64,000 nucleotides of DNA from Bacteroidota bacterium (GTDB lineage: Bacteria > Bacteroidota > Bacteroidia > Flavobacteriales > Flavobacteriaceae). The translations under genes were made by a program, and so were the position numbers. Shown here piece by piece: positions 26,020-34,818 of the stretch. The notes beneath the pieces were generated by a model. It was not told the DNA's origin. It did no database searches and worked only from the letters and a program-made list of their open reading frames with translations. Positions within the stretch are counted from its first letter, which is position 1, and every line of letters begins with the position of its first letter. Where the stretch lies: assembly GCA_023386585.1 (NCBI GenBank), contig JAEWJM010000030.1:1-64000 (forward strand), given 5' to 3'.

Positions 26020-27184
26020 ATGGATGCCTTTGCTGCCAGGGTACATCGGGTTCAAAATAGCTGAAAAGTTGCGGCATAAGCCAATTGATCAACGGATTGG
26101 AATGCCTGATCAATCCATGCAACGTCTCGGGCTCTGCACCCACGGAACTCTTTATTTCCAACGCTGTCCTCGCAAATATTATCTTTCCTGACCGGTTTTC
26201 AATGGCAAAGGCTATCATGTCATACAGCATGTTTAAATACAGCATATGCGTTTTTTGGAAGGAATCGCTGTAACCAAGAAAATAGGTGTCAATGTCCCGT
26301 CCGTTGCGGATCATGGTGTTAAAGCCGACAAGTTCATCGCCCAAGAAATATCCGCAAAAAATAAAATTTTCGCCAAGCTGCTGCTTCATTACCAGAAAAT
26401 GGTTCTCCGATAGGTAAAATGTATTGAAGGGCGCGTTACTGGCAACGGTCATGTACAAGTCATAAATCGACTTGCGAAAAGTTGCGATTTCATCCAACGA
26501 TAGTTCCCTTCTGATGATGCCAGCCGATTTTTTTCTAGCGCGCTTGTATTGATCGCGGTATTTTTTGTTCAGCGCATCAACATAATCACACTCATTCTTC
26601 CAACGGTCTGGTATCCCGAAAACCATATTAGGCTGCGTAGTGAAGTTGAAATACGATTTAAAAAAGGGCAGATTAAACACTCCGATTTGCGTCTGCGGAA
26701 AATCCTTCCATATAAACAGGTGCATCTTTTTACCGGATTTAGATAACTTCCGTTCAATCGCCAGCATTGCGTCGTTCAACACAGGAAGAACCGCTTGCCT
26801 GTCCACATCCGGCAAGAACCTGCAAGTGTTCTGGCCCGTCAGCATATTGTTACCGATAATGAGAACATTCGTGGAAAAATTCCGGAAGGCAAAAGTGCGG
26901 ATTTTATTTTTAAGACGGTTGTCGCGTTCTCCAAAAGACTGGATACTGCTCATGTCCAGAAATTGGCTGACGGCAATTCCGCACAATTCGGTATCGCTAT
27001 GGACGGCGATATAGTGACATTGCATATTGGCTGGCGCCGATACATCGAGGACTTTTAAGTAGCCGGTCGATAGAAAGATATTTCCCGCAGCAATTTCATC
27101 CCAATTTGCGGGCAAAGATTCGGCGGAATCGTAAATCTCGTATCGAAGGCTGCGCAAGTGTAGCTTTTTGCCAAAATTAGCCAT
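26006..27184 (-). CDS. GNAT/FemAB-like acyltransferase-fold protein
   Basis: 392 residues from the ATG at 27184 (MANFGKKLHL); a longer frame exists but its extra residues do not look like protein. The YRDQYKRARKKSAG stretch and the C-terminal block around FIFCGYFLGDELVGFNTMIRNGRDIDTYFLGY resemble the peptidogalycan/GNAT (FemAB-like) acyltransferase superfamily. Likely cytosolic. The acceptor is unknown; sphingolipid, peptidoglycan or lipid acylation are all possible. Confidence 0.6.
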   Translation of the reverse strand: MANFGKKLHLRSLRYEIYDSAESLPANWDEIAAGNIFLSTGYLKVLDVSAPANMQCHYIAVHSDTELCGIAVSQFLDMSSIQSFGERDNRLKNKIRTFAFRNFSTNVLIIGNNMLTGQNTCRFLPDVDRQAVLPVLNDAMLAIERKLSKSGKKMHLFIWKDFPQTQIGVFNLPFFKSYFNFTTQPNMVFGIPDRWKNECDYVDALNKKYRDQYKRARKKSAGIIRRELSLDEIATFRKSIYDLYMTVASNAPFNTFYLSENHFLVMKQQLGENFIFCGYFLGDELVGFNTMIRNGRDIDTYFLGYSDSFQKTHMLYLNMLYDMIAFAIENRSGKIIFARTALEIKSSVGAEPETLHGLIRHSNPLINWLMPQLFSYFEPDVPWQQRHPFKLQ

Positions 27185-27240
27185 AAAAGAGGGCAAAAAA
27201 AAATCCCGCCTGAGCAGGATCTTTGTGTTTTTTAAAAAGG

Positions 27241-27723
27241 TTATACCCAGCCGCAGACAATTCCGCCCATGATCATACAGCAAATAACCCAGAAGCCGCC
27301 AACTATCAACGTGTACTTCCAGCTTCGTCTCTCATACAAAGCATTCGTACCAACCAATGGCAGCGCGAAGAACAGACCGGCGAAAAATCCATGCAGCATC
27401 CCGTGCTTGAATGTCCGGTATGCCATTCCGTAATCGGTCATAAAAGCTTCGTAGGTCGGTTTGGCCTTTGTCGGATCGCCGCCAATCATTCCCAAGGCGC
27501 CGTATTGATGAATTGTCAGGAACTGCAAAATAAACGCTATGAAGAACGCATAAATAAACGACATGATCATAGTGAGCGCCATGTTGCCGCCTTGCATTTT
27601 ATCGGCTGAAACTCCCGATTCGCGCATCCAGGCATTTCCGAATACTTTCGGATTGTACCAGATAAAACCAATAACCAACGTTGATAACGCTGCGGTTAAA
27701 AGAGCATAAAAGTTAATTTCCAT
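27241..27723 (-). CDS. DUF1761 membrane protein
   Basis: 160 residues with four predicted membrane helices. The start EINFYALLTAALSTLVIGFIWYNPKVFGNAWM is the DUF1761 hallmark, followed by MALTMIMSFIYAFFIAFILQF and two C-terminal helices. Function is unknown; some members affect small-molecule transport or membrane stress. It has a good -7 box (TACATTTG, 27746-27753, minus strand). Confidence 0.85.
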   Translation of the reverse strand: MEINFYALLTAALSTLVIGFIWYNPKVFGNAWMRESGVSADKMQGGNMALTMIMSFIYAFFIAFILQFLTIHQYGALGMIGGDPTKAKPTYEAFMTDYGMAYRTFKHGMLHGFFAGLFFALPLVGTNALYERRSWKYTLIVGGFWVICCMIMGGIVCGWV

Positions 27724-27745
27724 ATTGTTTTGTTTAAGGTTTCGT

Positions 27746-27753
27746 CAAATGTA
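27746..27753 (-). promoter_or_regulatory. -7 box (TACATTTG) of the DUF1761 gene
   Basis: Exact TAnnTTTG on the minus strand, 23 nt before the ATG. A TTT lies 19 nt upstream in place of TTG. Confidence 0.55.
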
Positions 27754-27864
27754 TAAATTATCCACAATTGTTAAACTCCCTTGCATCAAGAAATAGCGTG
27801 GAAGGCCTGCAATGTAAGAATATTCCACTATTATTTATTTAATATATGTAATTCGTCGATTTTA

Positions 27865-27896
27865 TTTGCTGATAATCGGGTGTTGATATACATTTG
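27865..27896 (+). promoter_or_regulatory. Promoter of the LRR gene
   Basis: TTTG at 27865-27868 and TACATTTG at 27889-27896 with 20 nt between, a full match to the Bacteroidota consensus; the leader is about 22 nt. Confidence 0.75.
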
Positions 27897-27924
27897 ACCC
27901 GTAATCAAGCTAAACACGCGACCC

Positions 27925-28776
27925 ATGAAAAATATCCGGATAATTCTACTGCTTCTGATTTCGGTATCAGTATTTGCGAATGTCTCGCCTTCGGAAAAGA
28001 AAGCGCTGGTCAAACTATACGAATCGACTAACGGACAGAACTGGACCAAAAAATGGGACCTGAAGTCACCCGTTGAGTCGTGGGCGGGCGTAAAAGTCGT
28101 CGCCGACAAAGTCGTCGCTTTAGACCTTGCCAATAATAACCTGAACGGACAGCTTCCGAAAGAACTTGGAAATCTGACCAACATCGAACAGATAAATCTA
28201 TTTCGCAACAATTTGTCGGGTTCTATTCCATCATCAATCGGAAACCTCAAACACTTAAAATCGTTGAACATCGCATTCAACAAGCTTTCAGGATCACTTC
28301 CTGCGAGTCTTGGCGATGCCGCCGCCTTACAATCGGTTGAACTTTACATGAACCGCATCGAAGGAGAACTTCCGTCATCAATTGGAAAACTTGCACAACT
28401 TCAGACTTTGTCACTTTTCAACAACGAATTGACTGGGGCGATCCCATCGTCATTTTATTCATTGAAATCGCTGAAAGTACTTCTGCTTAGCAGCAATAAA
28501 CTCAGCGGAAAGCTCAGCATCGAAGTCGCGAACCTGAGTTCTCTTGAAAATCTGAGCCTGTTCGAAAACAACATGGAAGGCCAGGTGCCATTCGATTTGG
28601 AAAAACTTCGGAACCTGAAGGAAATGAATATCTCATACAATAAGTTCAATGGCCTTGTTTCAAAGAACTTAGCCGAACTGGATATGATGAACATGACTAT
28701 GATCAATGAGCACGGTGTTGCAACGACATTGAAAGTCGACCTCAATAAAAATTCAGCTTTGGCTGCAGACGAATAA
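27925..28776 (+). CDS. Secreted leucine-rich-repeat protein (plant-type LRR)
   Basis: 283 residues. A Sec signal (MKNIRIILLLLISVSVFA) is followed by an N-terminal cap like those of plant LRR receptors (EKKALVKLYESTNGQNWTKKW). Then come about eight repeats of 24 residues of the form LxxLxLxxNxLxGxIPxxLGNL, for example IEQINLFRNNLSGSIPSSIGNL. It ends without a T9SS sorting domain or anchor. Such proteins bind other proteins at the cell surface; the partner is unknown. It has its own promoter and terminator, so it is a single-gene unit. Confidence 0.88.
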   Translation: MKNIRIILLLLISVSVFANVSPSEKKALVKLYESTNGQNWTKKWDLKSPVESWAGVKVVADKVVALDLANNNLNGQLPKELGNLTNIEQINLFRNNLSGSIPSSIGNLKHLKSLNIAFNKLSGSLPASLGDAAALQSVELYMNRIEGELPSSIGKLAQLQTLSLFNNELTGAIPSSFYSLKSLKVLLLSSNKLSGKLSIEVANLSSLENLSLFENNMEGQVPFDLEKLRNLKEMNISYNKFNGLVSKNLAELDMMNMTMINEHGVATTLKVDLNKNSALAADE

Positions 28777-28800
28777 CCTTTTCATACAGGATTTATTTTG

Positions 28801-28828
28801 AACCTCGCCATCCGGTGAGGTTTTTTTT
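28801..28828 (+). terminator. Terminator of the LRR gene
   Basis: Stem AACCTCGCC/GGTGAGGTT with loop ATCC, followed by a T-run. Confidence 0.85.
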
Positions 28829-28942
28829 GCTCAACAATTCCCAACAAAATGGGCACGACTCACTACAACATTAGGATTTAACTAACATTTAGCTAGCTTT
28901 TTAAGTCTTAAATTTAGAAGTCGAACTACTAAATTCAGAGAC

Positions 28943-29452
28943 ATGGGTGAATACAAAGAATTACAGGATAAGGAAGCGGTGGAAAAAATGAAGAAGCTTG
29001 CCGAAGACGTAAAAGTCTGCATGTTTTGTACCGAGCTCACGCATTTTCCGATTGCCGCACGGCCAATGAGCCTGCAACAGGTTGACGACAATGGCAACTT
29101 ATGGTTTATCAGCTCAAAAAGCAGCAACAAGAACTTTGAGATCAGTCATGACAACCGCGTCCAGCTGTTTTTTTCGAAACTTGAAGATTCACATTATCTT
29201 TCAATTGCGGGTGAAGCTGCGGTTTACACCGATCGATCGAAAATTGATGAAATATGGTCGCCGGTCGCGAAAGCGTGGTTTGAGAAAGGGAAAGACGATC
29301 CGGATGTGTCAGTAATTAAAGTCCGCCCAACCGACGCTTATTATTGGGACACCCAAAACGGTAAAGCGGTAACAATGCTCAAATTGGCTGCGGCAGCAAT
29401 CGCCGGAAAACGAATCGACGAGGGCGGCATCGAAGGAACGCTTCACGTTTGA
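28943..29452 (+). CDS. Pyridoxamine 5'-phosphate oxidase-like general stress protein
   Basis: 169 residues. The split-barrel flavin-binding fold is shown by MCTELTHFPIAARPMSLQQVDDNGNLWFISSKSSNK-type strands (CMFCTELTHFPIAARPM and LWFISSKSS), VQLFFSKLEDSHYLSIAGEA and a closing DAYYWDTQNG. This is the general stress protein 26 subgroup, which binds FMN or FAD rather than acting as PdxH. Single gene with a terminator that overlaps the end of the convergent mscS-like gene. Confidence 0.88.
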   Translation: MGEYKELQDKEAVEKMKKLAEDVKVCMFCTELTHFPIAARPMSLQQVDDNGNLWFISSKSSNKNFEISHDNRVQLFFSKLEDSHYLSIAGEAAVYTDRSKIDEIWSPVAKAWFEKGKDDPDVSVIKVRPTDAYYWDTQNGKAVTMLKLAAAAIAGKRIDEGGIEGTLHV

Positions 29453-29457
29453 ACAAG

Positions 29458-29480
29458 AAACCGCCGCGCGCGGTTTTTTT
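29458..29480 (+). terminator. Terminator of the general stress gene
   Basis: A 7-bp GC-rich stem AAACCGC/GCGGTTT with loop CGCGC and a T-run, beginning 6 nt past the stop codon. Confidence 0.85.
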
Positions 29481-30375
29481 ATTGCTTGTCGCTTTTATTT
29501 TCTTTTTTCGGCTGTTGTTCGATTGCGACGCTGTCGTCATAGTTTTTCAGTTCGACAACGTTTTTCGGGATATTGAAACCATTTTTCTCAAGCGTTTTCA
29601 GGACCGCGATTATAACATCGGAACGAACCTTTACGGAGCCCGGCGCGTACGTCGTGCTGACCCAGTAATAAATATCGATTGTCACCGAATTGATCGATAC
29701 ATCACTTACGTTGACTGAAGCTTCATGTGTCTCGTCGCAAAGGACGCCGGGAGTTTTTTTGACAACTTCGGCTATAAGCTCTATCGCTTTGTCGTAATCG
29801 CAGCCATATTCAATGCCAATCATAAAATCTTGCGATTGAACGCCGAGACGTGTAAAATTTATGAGCGGATTATTGATCAGATTCCCGTTCGGAATAAAGA
29901 TATTTTTCCCGCTCCAGGTTACCTGCGTATCGCGAAGGTTCAGCGAGACGACAATTCCTTTAATGCCGTCAATTTCGATGATATCGCCAACTGAAAACGG
30001 TCTTTTGAACGCCAGAATAATCCCTGCCAGGAAGTTCTCTCCGATGTCCTTAAGTGCAAATCCAATGATAAATGCCGAAATTCCCGCGCCTGCCAGCAGA
30101 CTTGTTGCGATTCCGGTGAGGCCAACAATACGTAAAACTAGAACTATCCCGAATACAAGAACCAGGATTTTAAAAAGCCGCGAAATGAAGAGCGCCAGCA
30201 ACGGATCGTGCATTTTTTTCTTCAGTTTCCGGCCAGTCAACTGTTGGAGTTTTGAGGCGATAAACCACGACGCGACCATCGCAATTATCGCGAGAATCAA
30301 CTTGGGCGTGGTTGCCACGAGCCAATTGTAATAGCTTTCGATGTGCTGCAGGATATCCGTTGTAAATTTTTCCAT
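29479..30375 (-). CDS. Small-conductance mechanosensitive channel, MscS family
   Basis: 298 residues, the E. coli MscS size. Three N-terminal membrane helices end in the pore helix ATSLLAGAGISAFIIGFALKD with its Ala/Gly packing. The beta domain follows (KRPFSVGDIIEIDGIKGIVVSLNLRDTQV...IFIPNGNLINNPLINFT). It opens under membrane tension to release solutes in hypo-osmotic shock. It is convergent with the stress-protein gene. Confidence 0.93.
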   Translation of the reverse strand: MEKFTTDILQHIESYYNWLVATTPKLILAIIAMVASWFIASKLQQLTGRKLKKKMHDPLLALFISRLFKILVLVFGIVLVLRIVGLTGIATSLLAGAGISAFIIGFALKDIGENFLAGIILAFKRPFSVGDIIEIDGIKGIVVSLNLRDTQVTWSGKNIFIPNGNLINNPLINFTRLGVQSQDFMIGIEYGCDYDKAIELIAEVVKKTPGVLCDETHEASVNVSDVSINSVTIDIYYWVSTTYAPGSVKVRSDVIIAVLKTLEKNGFNIPKNVVELKNYDDSVAIEQQPKKENKSDKQ

Positions 30376-30547
30376 TTGTGGGAAATTATTTCCAAATATG
30401 TGATTTAAGCCGCCAAAAACCCTTACAAAATTTCACTGCATTTTTACATCATCCATATTAGTGTCAATAGTATAAGTTTCAACAGAAATTATATAATAAA
30501 CTTTGGCAGGATGTGCCGAAATTTATGGGACTACCAATCAAACCATC

Positions 30548-30718
30548 ATGAAAACACGCAAACCACAGAAATCCGGTGAAAGAAATCCGGAGCAGGAAAT
30601 TTATCGCCGGATTATGAAAGGCAAGACCGATTTCACGAATCTGCTTTTGAAAAATTTGTTACGTACCAACCAACAACTGCTGAAAAGCCTCGATGTGAGC
30701 AATTCAGTGTTATTTTAA
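30548..30718 (+). CDS. Small basic protein, unknown
   Basis: 56 residues from the ATG at 30548 (MKTRKPQKSGERNPEQEIY); an upstream ATG at 30503 adds 15 unlikely residues. It is Lys/Arg-rich with a likely helix (FTNLLLKNLLRTNQQLLKSLD). No family is recognised. It is 10 nt before the next small gene, so the two probably share one mRNA. Confidence 0.5.
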   Translation: MKTRKPQKSGERNPEQEIYRRIMKGKTDFTNLLLKNLLRTNQQLLKSLDVSNSVLF

Positions 30719-30728
30719 TCGAAAAATC

Positions 30729-31076
30729 ATGGAAAATAGGAATCTATCCGGTGACCAATCCGGAAACGAAAAAAAAAGCGTTCCAAAAAAAAATCAGGGC
30801 GTCGGCGACATTAAGGAGCAAAACGAATGGCACGACCACACCGATACCGATAAATACCTGGCATTGGAACAGGAGGGTGTGACCTATACCGGGGATACGC
30901 AACCGACAAATTATTCAGATTATCCCGAAAACGGCGAGCAGACGCCAGACACTTATCACGAATCGGGAAACAATGGGCGCAACGCCGATGCTTTCAGCCA
31001 GGACAATTACATCCTGAACGACAACATCGATCTTGATGAAGATCAGAATCAGTCGATCTCTTCAGACGACAGATAA
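30729..31076 (+). CDS. Small acidic hydrophilic protein, unknown
   Basis: 115 residues, very rich in Asn, Asp, Glu and Gln with hardly any hydrophobic residues, so probably disordered and cytosolic. No domain is recognised. Its stop codon directly abuts that of the convergent SemiSWEET gene. It follows the small basic gene by 10 nt; the opposite charge of the two proteins is notable. Confidence 0.55.
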   Translation: MENRNLSGDQSGNEKKSVPKKNQGVGDIKEQNEWHDHTDTDKYLALEQEGVTYTGDTQPTNYSDYPENGEQTPDTYHESGNNGRNADAFSQDNYILNDNIDLDEDQNQSISSDDR

Positions 31077-31355
31077 CTATTCTTCTTCCTCGGTGCCGTC
31101 TTTTTTCGCGATGATTTTCATCGTAAGTATGATTGTGGCAATGAGCGCGGAAACGCCGTTAGCAAGGATGATCGGAAGGTCGTCCTTTTTTATTCCGTAA
31201 ATGATCCACAAAATGAAGCCTGTTAGCAGCAAGGCGTAGGTTGCCGTCGATATGCTCTTTGTTGAGCGCGTTCGGATCATTTTGACAGCTTGCGGGATAT
31301 TTGCCGCGGTGGTGAGGACAGCTGCGGCGAGTCCGATTATTTCTGGGAAATTCAT
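31077..31355 (-). CDS. SemiSWEET sugar transporter
   Basis: 92 residues with three transmembrane helices, the half-size bacterial relative of eukaryotic SWEETs; it works as a dimer to let sugar cross the inner membrane. The PQ-loop motif NIPQAVKMIRTRS (Pro 21, Gln 22) and the second-helix block STATYALLLTGFILWIIYG are diagnostic. It is 6 nt after ligD, an unexpected operon partner for DNA repair genes. Confidence 0.9.
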   Translation of the reverse strand: MNFPEIIGLAAAVLTTAANIPQAVKMIRTRSTKSISTATYALLLTGFILWIIYGIKKDDLPIILANGVSALIATIILTMKIIAKKDGTEEEE

Positions 31356-31361
31356 AGCCGT

Positions 31362-33962
31362 TTAAAGGTTCGATAGTAACGCCTTCAGATCGATGCTGTC
31401 CTTGAAAAAGTTTTTCCAGAGGTCACCTTTTTCTTTTAGCCGGTCGCGGATCGTATGAATGTTGAATGACTTCAGATCAAGATCGTCATTGATTTCTTCC
31501 CATTCAAGCGGTGTGCTCACTCCGGCACCTTCGCGCGGCCGGATCGAATATACGCTCGCCATGGTTTTTCCGCGGCCGTTTTGTAGAAAGTCGAGATAGA
31601 CTTTTCCGATGCGTTTTGCAGGCATCCGTTCCAAACTGGTGATGTCGGGCAGCGCTTTGTGTACCATCTGGCTGATCAATAACGACAGTTCCCGCGTTTG
31701 CTCATAAGTGTATTTTGGAAGAATCGGAATAAATACGTGTATGCCTTTTCCGCCGGAAGTCTTGACGTAACCTTTTATTTTGAGCTGGTCGAGGATTTCT
31801 TTGACTTTAAGCGCAGTCGCAACCAACTTTTTCATGTCTGCTTTATTTGGATCAAGGTCAAATATGATGTAATCAGGATTGTCGAGCGTGCCCACGCGGC
31901 TGCTCCACGGATTCATTTCAATGCAACCCAGATTCGCCAAATAAAGTAAGGTGTCGCGATCCTGGCAGAGCAGCCATTCGATTGCTTCATCGGCAGATTC
32001 CGACTTGATTTCTTCGGTGTTTACCCAATCGGGAACTGTTCCGGCGACATTTTTTTGGAAAAAATCCTGCTTGTCAATTCCATTTGGATTTCTTCGCAGC
32101 GATTCCGGACGGTCTTTCAGATAGGGCAGGATGTAGTCGGCTATGTCATTGTAGTAGCGAATCACATCGCCTTTGGTGATTTTTTCTTTTGGCCAATAGA
32201 CTTTGTCAAGGTTCGTAAGTTCTACTTTGCTGCTTTTCAGGTCCGGCTGTTTTGCTTCCGACTTTGTCGTTTTCATCCTTTTGGCTTTCGGTTTCTCTTT
32301 CGCGGATTCGTCAATTGCATCAGTGCTTACCTGCGGCGTTTCGGCAACGACTTTCTTCGCAGCTTTGTCTTCGCGTAGGCCGAGGAAAACCGGATGTCGC
32401 ATGATACCGGTATCGGTCCATTCTGAAAATTTAACCTGCGCCAGGAGCTCGGGTTTCACCCAATGTACTCCCGCCATTCGCGGCGTTTTTTCAAAAGGGT
32501 TCGTTTTGCTGTCGAGCTTTTTAAGCTTTTGATCAAGGGCCTTTAGCGATTCTTCATTAAAACCGCTTCCGACTTTCCCCGCGTAGATGAAGTTTCCATC
32601 TTTATAATAGCCGCAAAGTAACGCCCCGATGCCAATTCTGCTTCCCTGCGGATCCGTGTAGCCGCCAATGACGACTTCCTGCTGCAGCTCGGTCTTAATT
32701 TTCAGCCACTCTTTTGATCGTTTGTCGGTATGATATTTAGATGATATTTTCTTCGCGATGATACCTTCACCGCCCAATTTTTCCGCCTTTTTGTACGCTT
32801 CGATTCCGTTTCCCACAGTGTGGTCGGAATATTGCACATTATCGGCTTCTGGCAACAAGGCTTTCAGAATTTTTTTTCGCTGTAACAGGTCCAGCGGCCG
32901 CAGGTCAAAGCCACCGAAATATAAAATGTCGAAAACATAATATTTCAGCGTTCCTCGTTTTGGCTTCAGATTGCGGTTTTGCAACCATTGAAAGACGCTT
33001 TTTCCCTTATCATCTTCAATGACGATTTCGCCATCAAGGATCATATCATTCGGAAGCGTTCTCAGGGTCTTTTCGATTTCCGGATATTTGTCAAACGGCA
33101 ATCCATTGCGGGAAATCAATCGACATTCGCCATTTTCGATCTCGGCCAGCGCTCGATAACCGTCGAATTTGGTTTCGAATACCCAATCACTGTTATCAAA
33201 AGGCGCATCGGCAAGTGTAGCCAGCTGTGGTTTCCAGCCTTTCGGGAAAGAAGTTATTTTTTTTGCATCGGCCAGATCGGCAGCGTTGAAATCGGCATCT
33301 TTTGACGAGGCCTTTTTGTTTTTTGCCGGAAGTTTCGTTTTTGAAAGCGCTTTTACATTTTCCTCAACCGATTTGTTGCTGTGCCAGATGGCATCTCCTT
33401 TTTCGATTTCTGCCAGATCGCGTCCCGATAAAACAGACTGCTGGCCAAATTCGACTTCATGACCTGCAAATTCGTCTTTTCCCTTCATCATCAGCCATTG
33501 CCGATCTTCGCCTTTCATCATAACGATATGCCATGAGCCCTGCAGTTTTTTGCCGTCGAGTACGACTTTGATATTGCCGTTTTTGAGCATTTTCTTCATC
33601 AACGCGTTGTCTTTCGACACATCCTCATTGCCCTCGGCATGGTAGGTTCCGATGTCCCAGACCATGACAGTTCCGCCGCCATATTCACCTTTTGGAATAG
33701 TTCCTTCAAAATCCATATATCCCATCGGGTGGTCTTCGGTCTGCACCGCCAAGCGACGATCTGCGGGATCTGCCGACGGACCTTTTGGGACAGCCCAGCT
33801 AACCATTACGCCGTCAATTTCTAACCGGAAATCATAATGAAGCCTTGAAGCGGCGTGCTTCTGAACCACAAACTGCAATTTGCCTTTGGAAGATTTCTTT
33901 ACGCCGCGCGGTTCACGGGTTTTGGCGAAATCACGCTTCTCGTTATATTTTTCGAGTGCCAT
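31362..33962 (-). CDS. ligD: DNA ligase D (phosphoesterase-ligase-polymerase)
   Basis: 866 residues, three enzymes in one chain. The N-terminal 3'-phosphoesterase has His 36, His 42 and Asp 44 in QKHAASRLHYDFRLEIDG. The ATP-dependent ligase has its adenylated Lys 265 in ETKFDGYR and the oligonucleotide-binding domain after it. The C-terminal primase-polymerase has FDLDPN and KTSGGKGIHVF. The order PE-LIG-POL is as in Pseudomonas. With Ku it performs non-homologous end joining. It starts 3 nt after the ku stop. Confidence 0.97.
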   Translation of the reverse strand: MALEKYNEKRDFAKTREPRGVKKSSKGKLQFVVQKHAASRLHYDFRLEIDGVMVSWAVPKGPSADPADRRLAVQTEDHPMGYMDFEGTIPKGEYGGGTVMVWDIGTYHAEGNEDVSKDNALMKKMLKNGNIKVVLDGKKLQGSWHIVMMKGEDRQWLMMKGKDEFAGHEVEFGQQSVLSGRDLAEIEKGDAIWHSNKSVEENVKALSKTKLPAKNKKASSKDADFNAADLADAKKITSFPKGWKPQLATLADAPFDNSDWVFETKFDGYRALAEIENGECRLISRNGLPFDKYPEIEKTLRTLPNDMILDGEIVIEDDKGKSVFQWLQNRNLKPKRGTLKYYVFDILYFGGFDLRPLDLLQRKKILKALLPEADNVQYSDHTVGNGIEAYKKAEKLGGEGIIAKKISSKYHTDKRSKEWLKIKTELQQEVVIGGYTDPQGSRIGIGALLCGYYKDGNFIYAGKVGSGFNEESLKALDQKLKKLDSKTNPFEKTPRMAGVHWVKPELLAQVKFSEWTDTGIMRHPVFLGLREDKAAKKVVAETPQVSTDAIDESAKEKPKAKRMKTTKSEAKQPDLKSSKVELTNLDKVYWPKEKITKGDVIRYYNDIADYILPYLKDRPESLRRNPNGIDKQDFFQKNVAGTVPDWVNTEEIKSESADEAIEWLLCQDRDTLLYLANLGCIEMNPWSSRVGTLDNPDYIIFDLDPNKADMKKLVATALKVKEILDQLKIKGYVKTSGGKGIHVFIPILPKYTYEQTRELSLLISQMVHKALPDITSLERMPAKRIGKVYLDFLQNGRGKTMASVYSIRPREGAGVSTPLEWEEINDDLDLKSFNIHTIRDRLKEKGDLWKNFFKDSIDLKALLSNL

Positions 33963-33965
33963 GGC

Positions 33966-34754
33966 TTAGTTTTTAATCGCCTGCAGACTGGCCTTGAGCT
34001 GTTCGAGCAAATCGTCTTTGGGCGCGGCTTTTTTCTTCGGCGCTTCCTCGACATCAGCTTTCGTTTTCTTTTTGGTTTTTTCGGTAGATTTCTTTTTGAT
34101 GAGCTGCAAAAGTTCGTCCTTGTAAGTGTCTTTGTATTTCGTTGGTTCGAATTTGTCAGTTAGCTGATCGATTATCGTCATTGCCATATCCAACTCCTTT
34201 TTCTGAATTTTAATATCTGTAGGAAGCTTGGCTTCTTTTGGATCGCGCAAATCCTGGTCAAAGCGAATTTGGATCAGCAGGATTGCATCGCCTTCAACCT
34301 TCAGGATTCCCAAATGCTCGGCAGTACGCAGCACGAACTTGGCAAGGCCGACTTTCCCCGATTTGCGCAAAGCCTCCCGAAGCAGCGCATATACTTTCGA
34401 TGCTTGCTTTTCGGGTTCAACGATATATGGTTTCTCGAGATATTGCGACGGAATTTCATCTTCGAGCACGAACTCGAAAATATCGATCGACTGGGTTTTT
34501 TCGGGCATCAGTTTGGCCAATTCGTCCTTATCAAGAACGATATAATCGCCATCTTCTTTTTTGTAGCCTTTGGCAATTTCATCCCACGGCACTTCTTTGC
34601 CATCTTTCTTGCAAATACGCACGTATTGGATCTCACACTGATCTTTTTTGCGGATCATGTCGAGATCGATACGGTGCGTAACTGAGCCGCTATACAGGCG
34701 AACCGGGATGTTTACCAGCCCGAAACTGATTCCGCCTTTCCAGAGCGCTTTCAT
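33966..34754 (-). CDS. ku: Non-homologous end-joining protein Ku
   Basis: 262 residues. The bacterial Ku core runs from MKALWKGGISFGLVNIPVRLYSG to about residue 210 and forms the homodimeric ring that holds broken DNA ends. The Lys-rich C-terminal tail (KKKSTEKTKKKTKADVEE) is the usual DNA-threading extension that also stimulates LigD. First gene of the ku-ligD-SemiSWEET unit. Confidence 0.97.
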   Translation of the reverse strand: MKALWKGGISFGLVNIPVRLYSGSVTHRIDLDMIRKKDQCEIQYVRICKKDGKEVPWDEIAKGYKKEDGDYIVLDKDELAKLMPEKTQSIDIFEFVLEDEIPSQYLEKPYIVEPEKQASKVYALLREALRKSGKVGLAKFVLRTAEHLGILKVEGDAILLIQIRFDQDLRDPKEAKLPTDIKIQKKELDMAMTIIDQLTDKFEPTKYKDTYKDELLQLIKKKSTEKTKKKTKADVEEAPKKKAAPKDDLLEQLKASLQAIKN

Positions 34755-34818
34755 AGTTGTTGGTTTTTCTGTTCCGTTTCCGGAATTTGCTGCCTGCGGA
34801 TTTTCCGCGGTATTTCGG

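Noticed and set aside
27758..27766. Perfect DnaA-box TTATCCACA, and another (reverse) at 37320-37328
   Set aside because: Two exact 9-mers in 64 kb on two strands are within chance. They are 10 kb apart, not clustered, and neither is near dnaA or dnaN, so there is no case for an origin.
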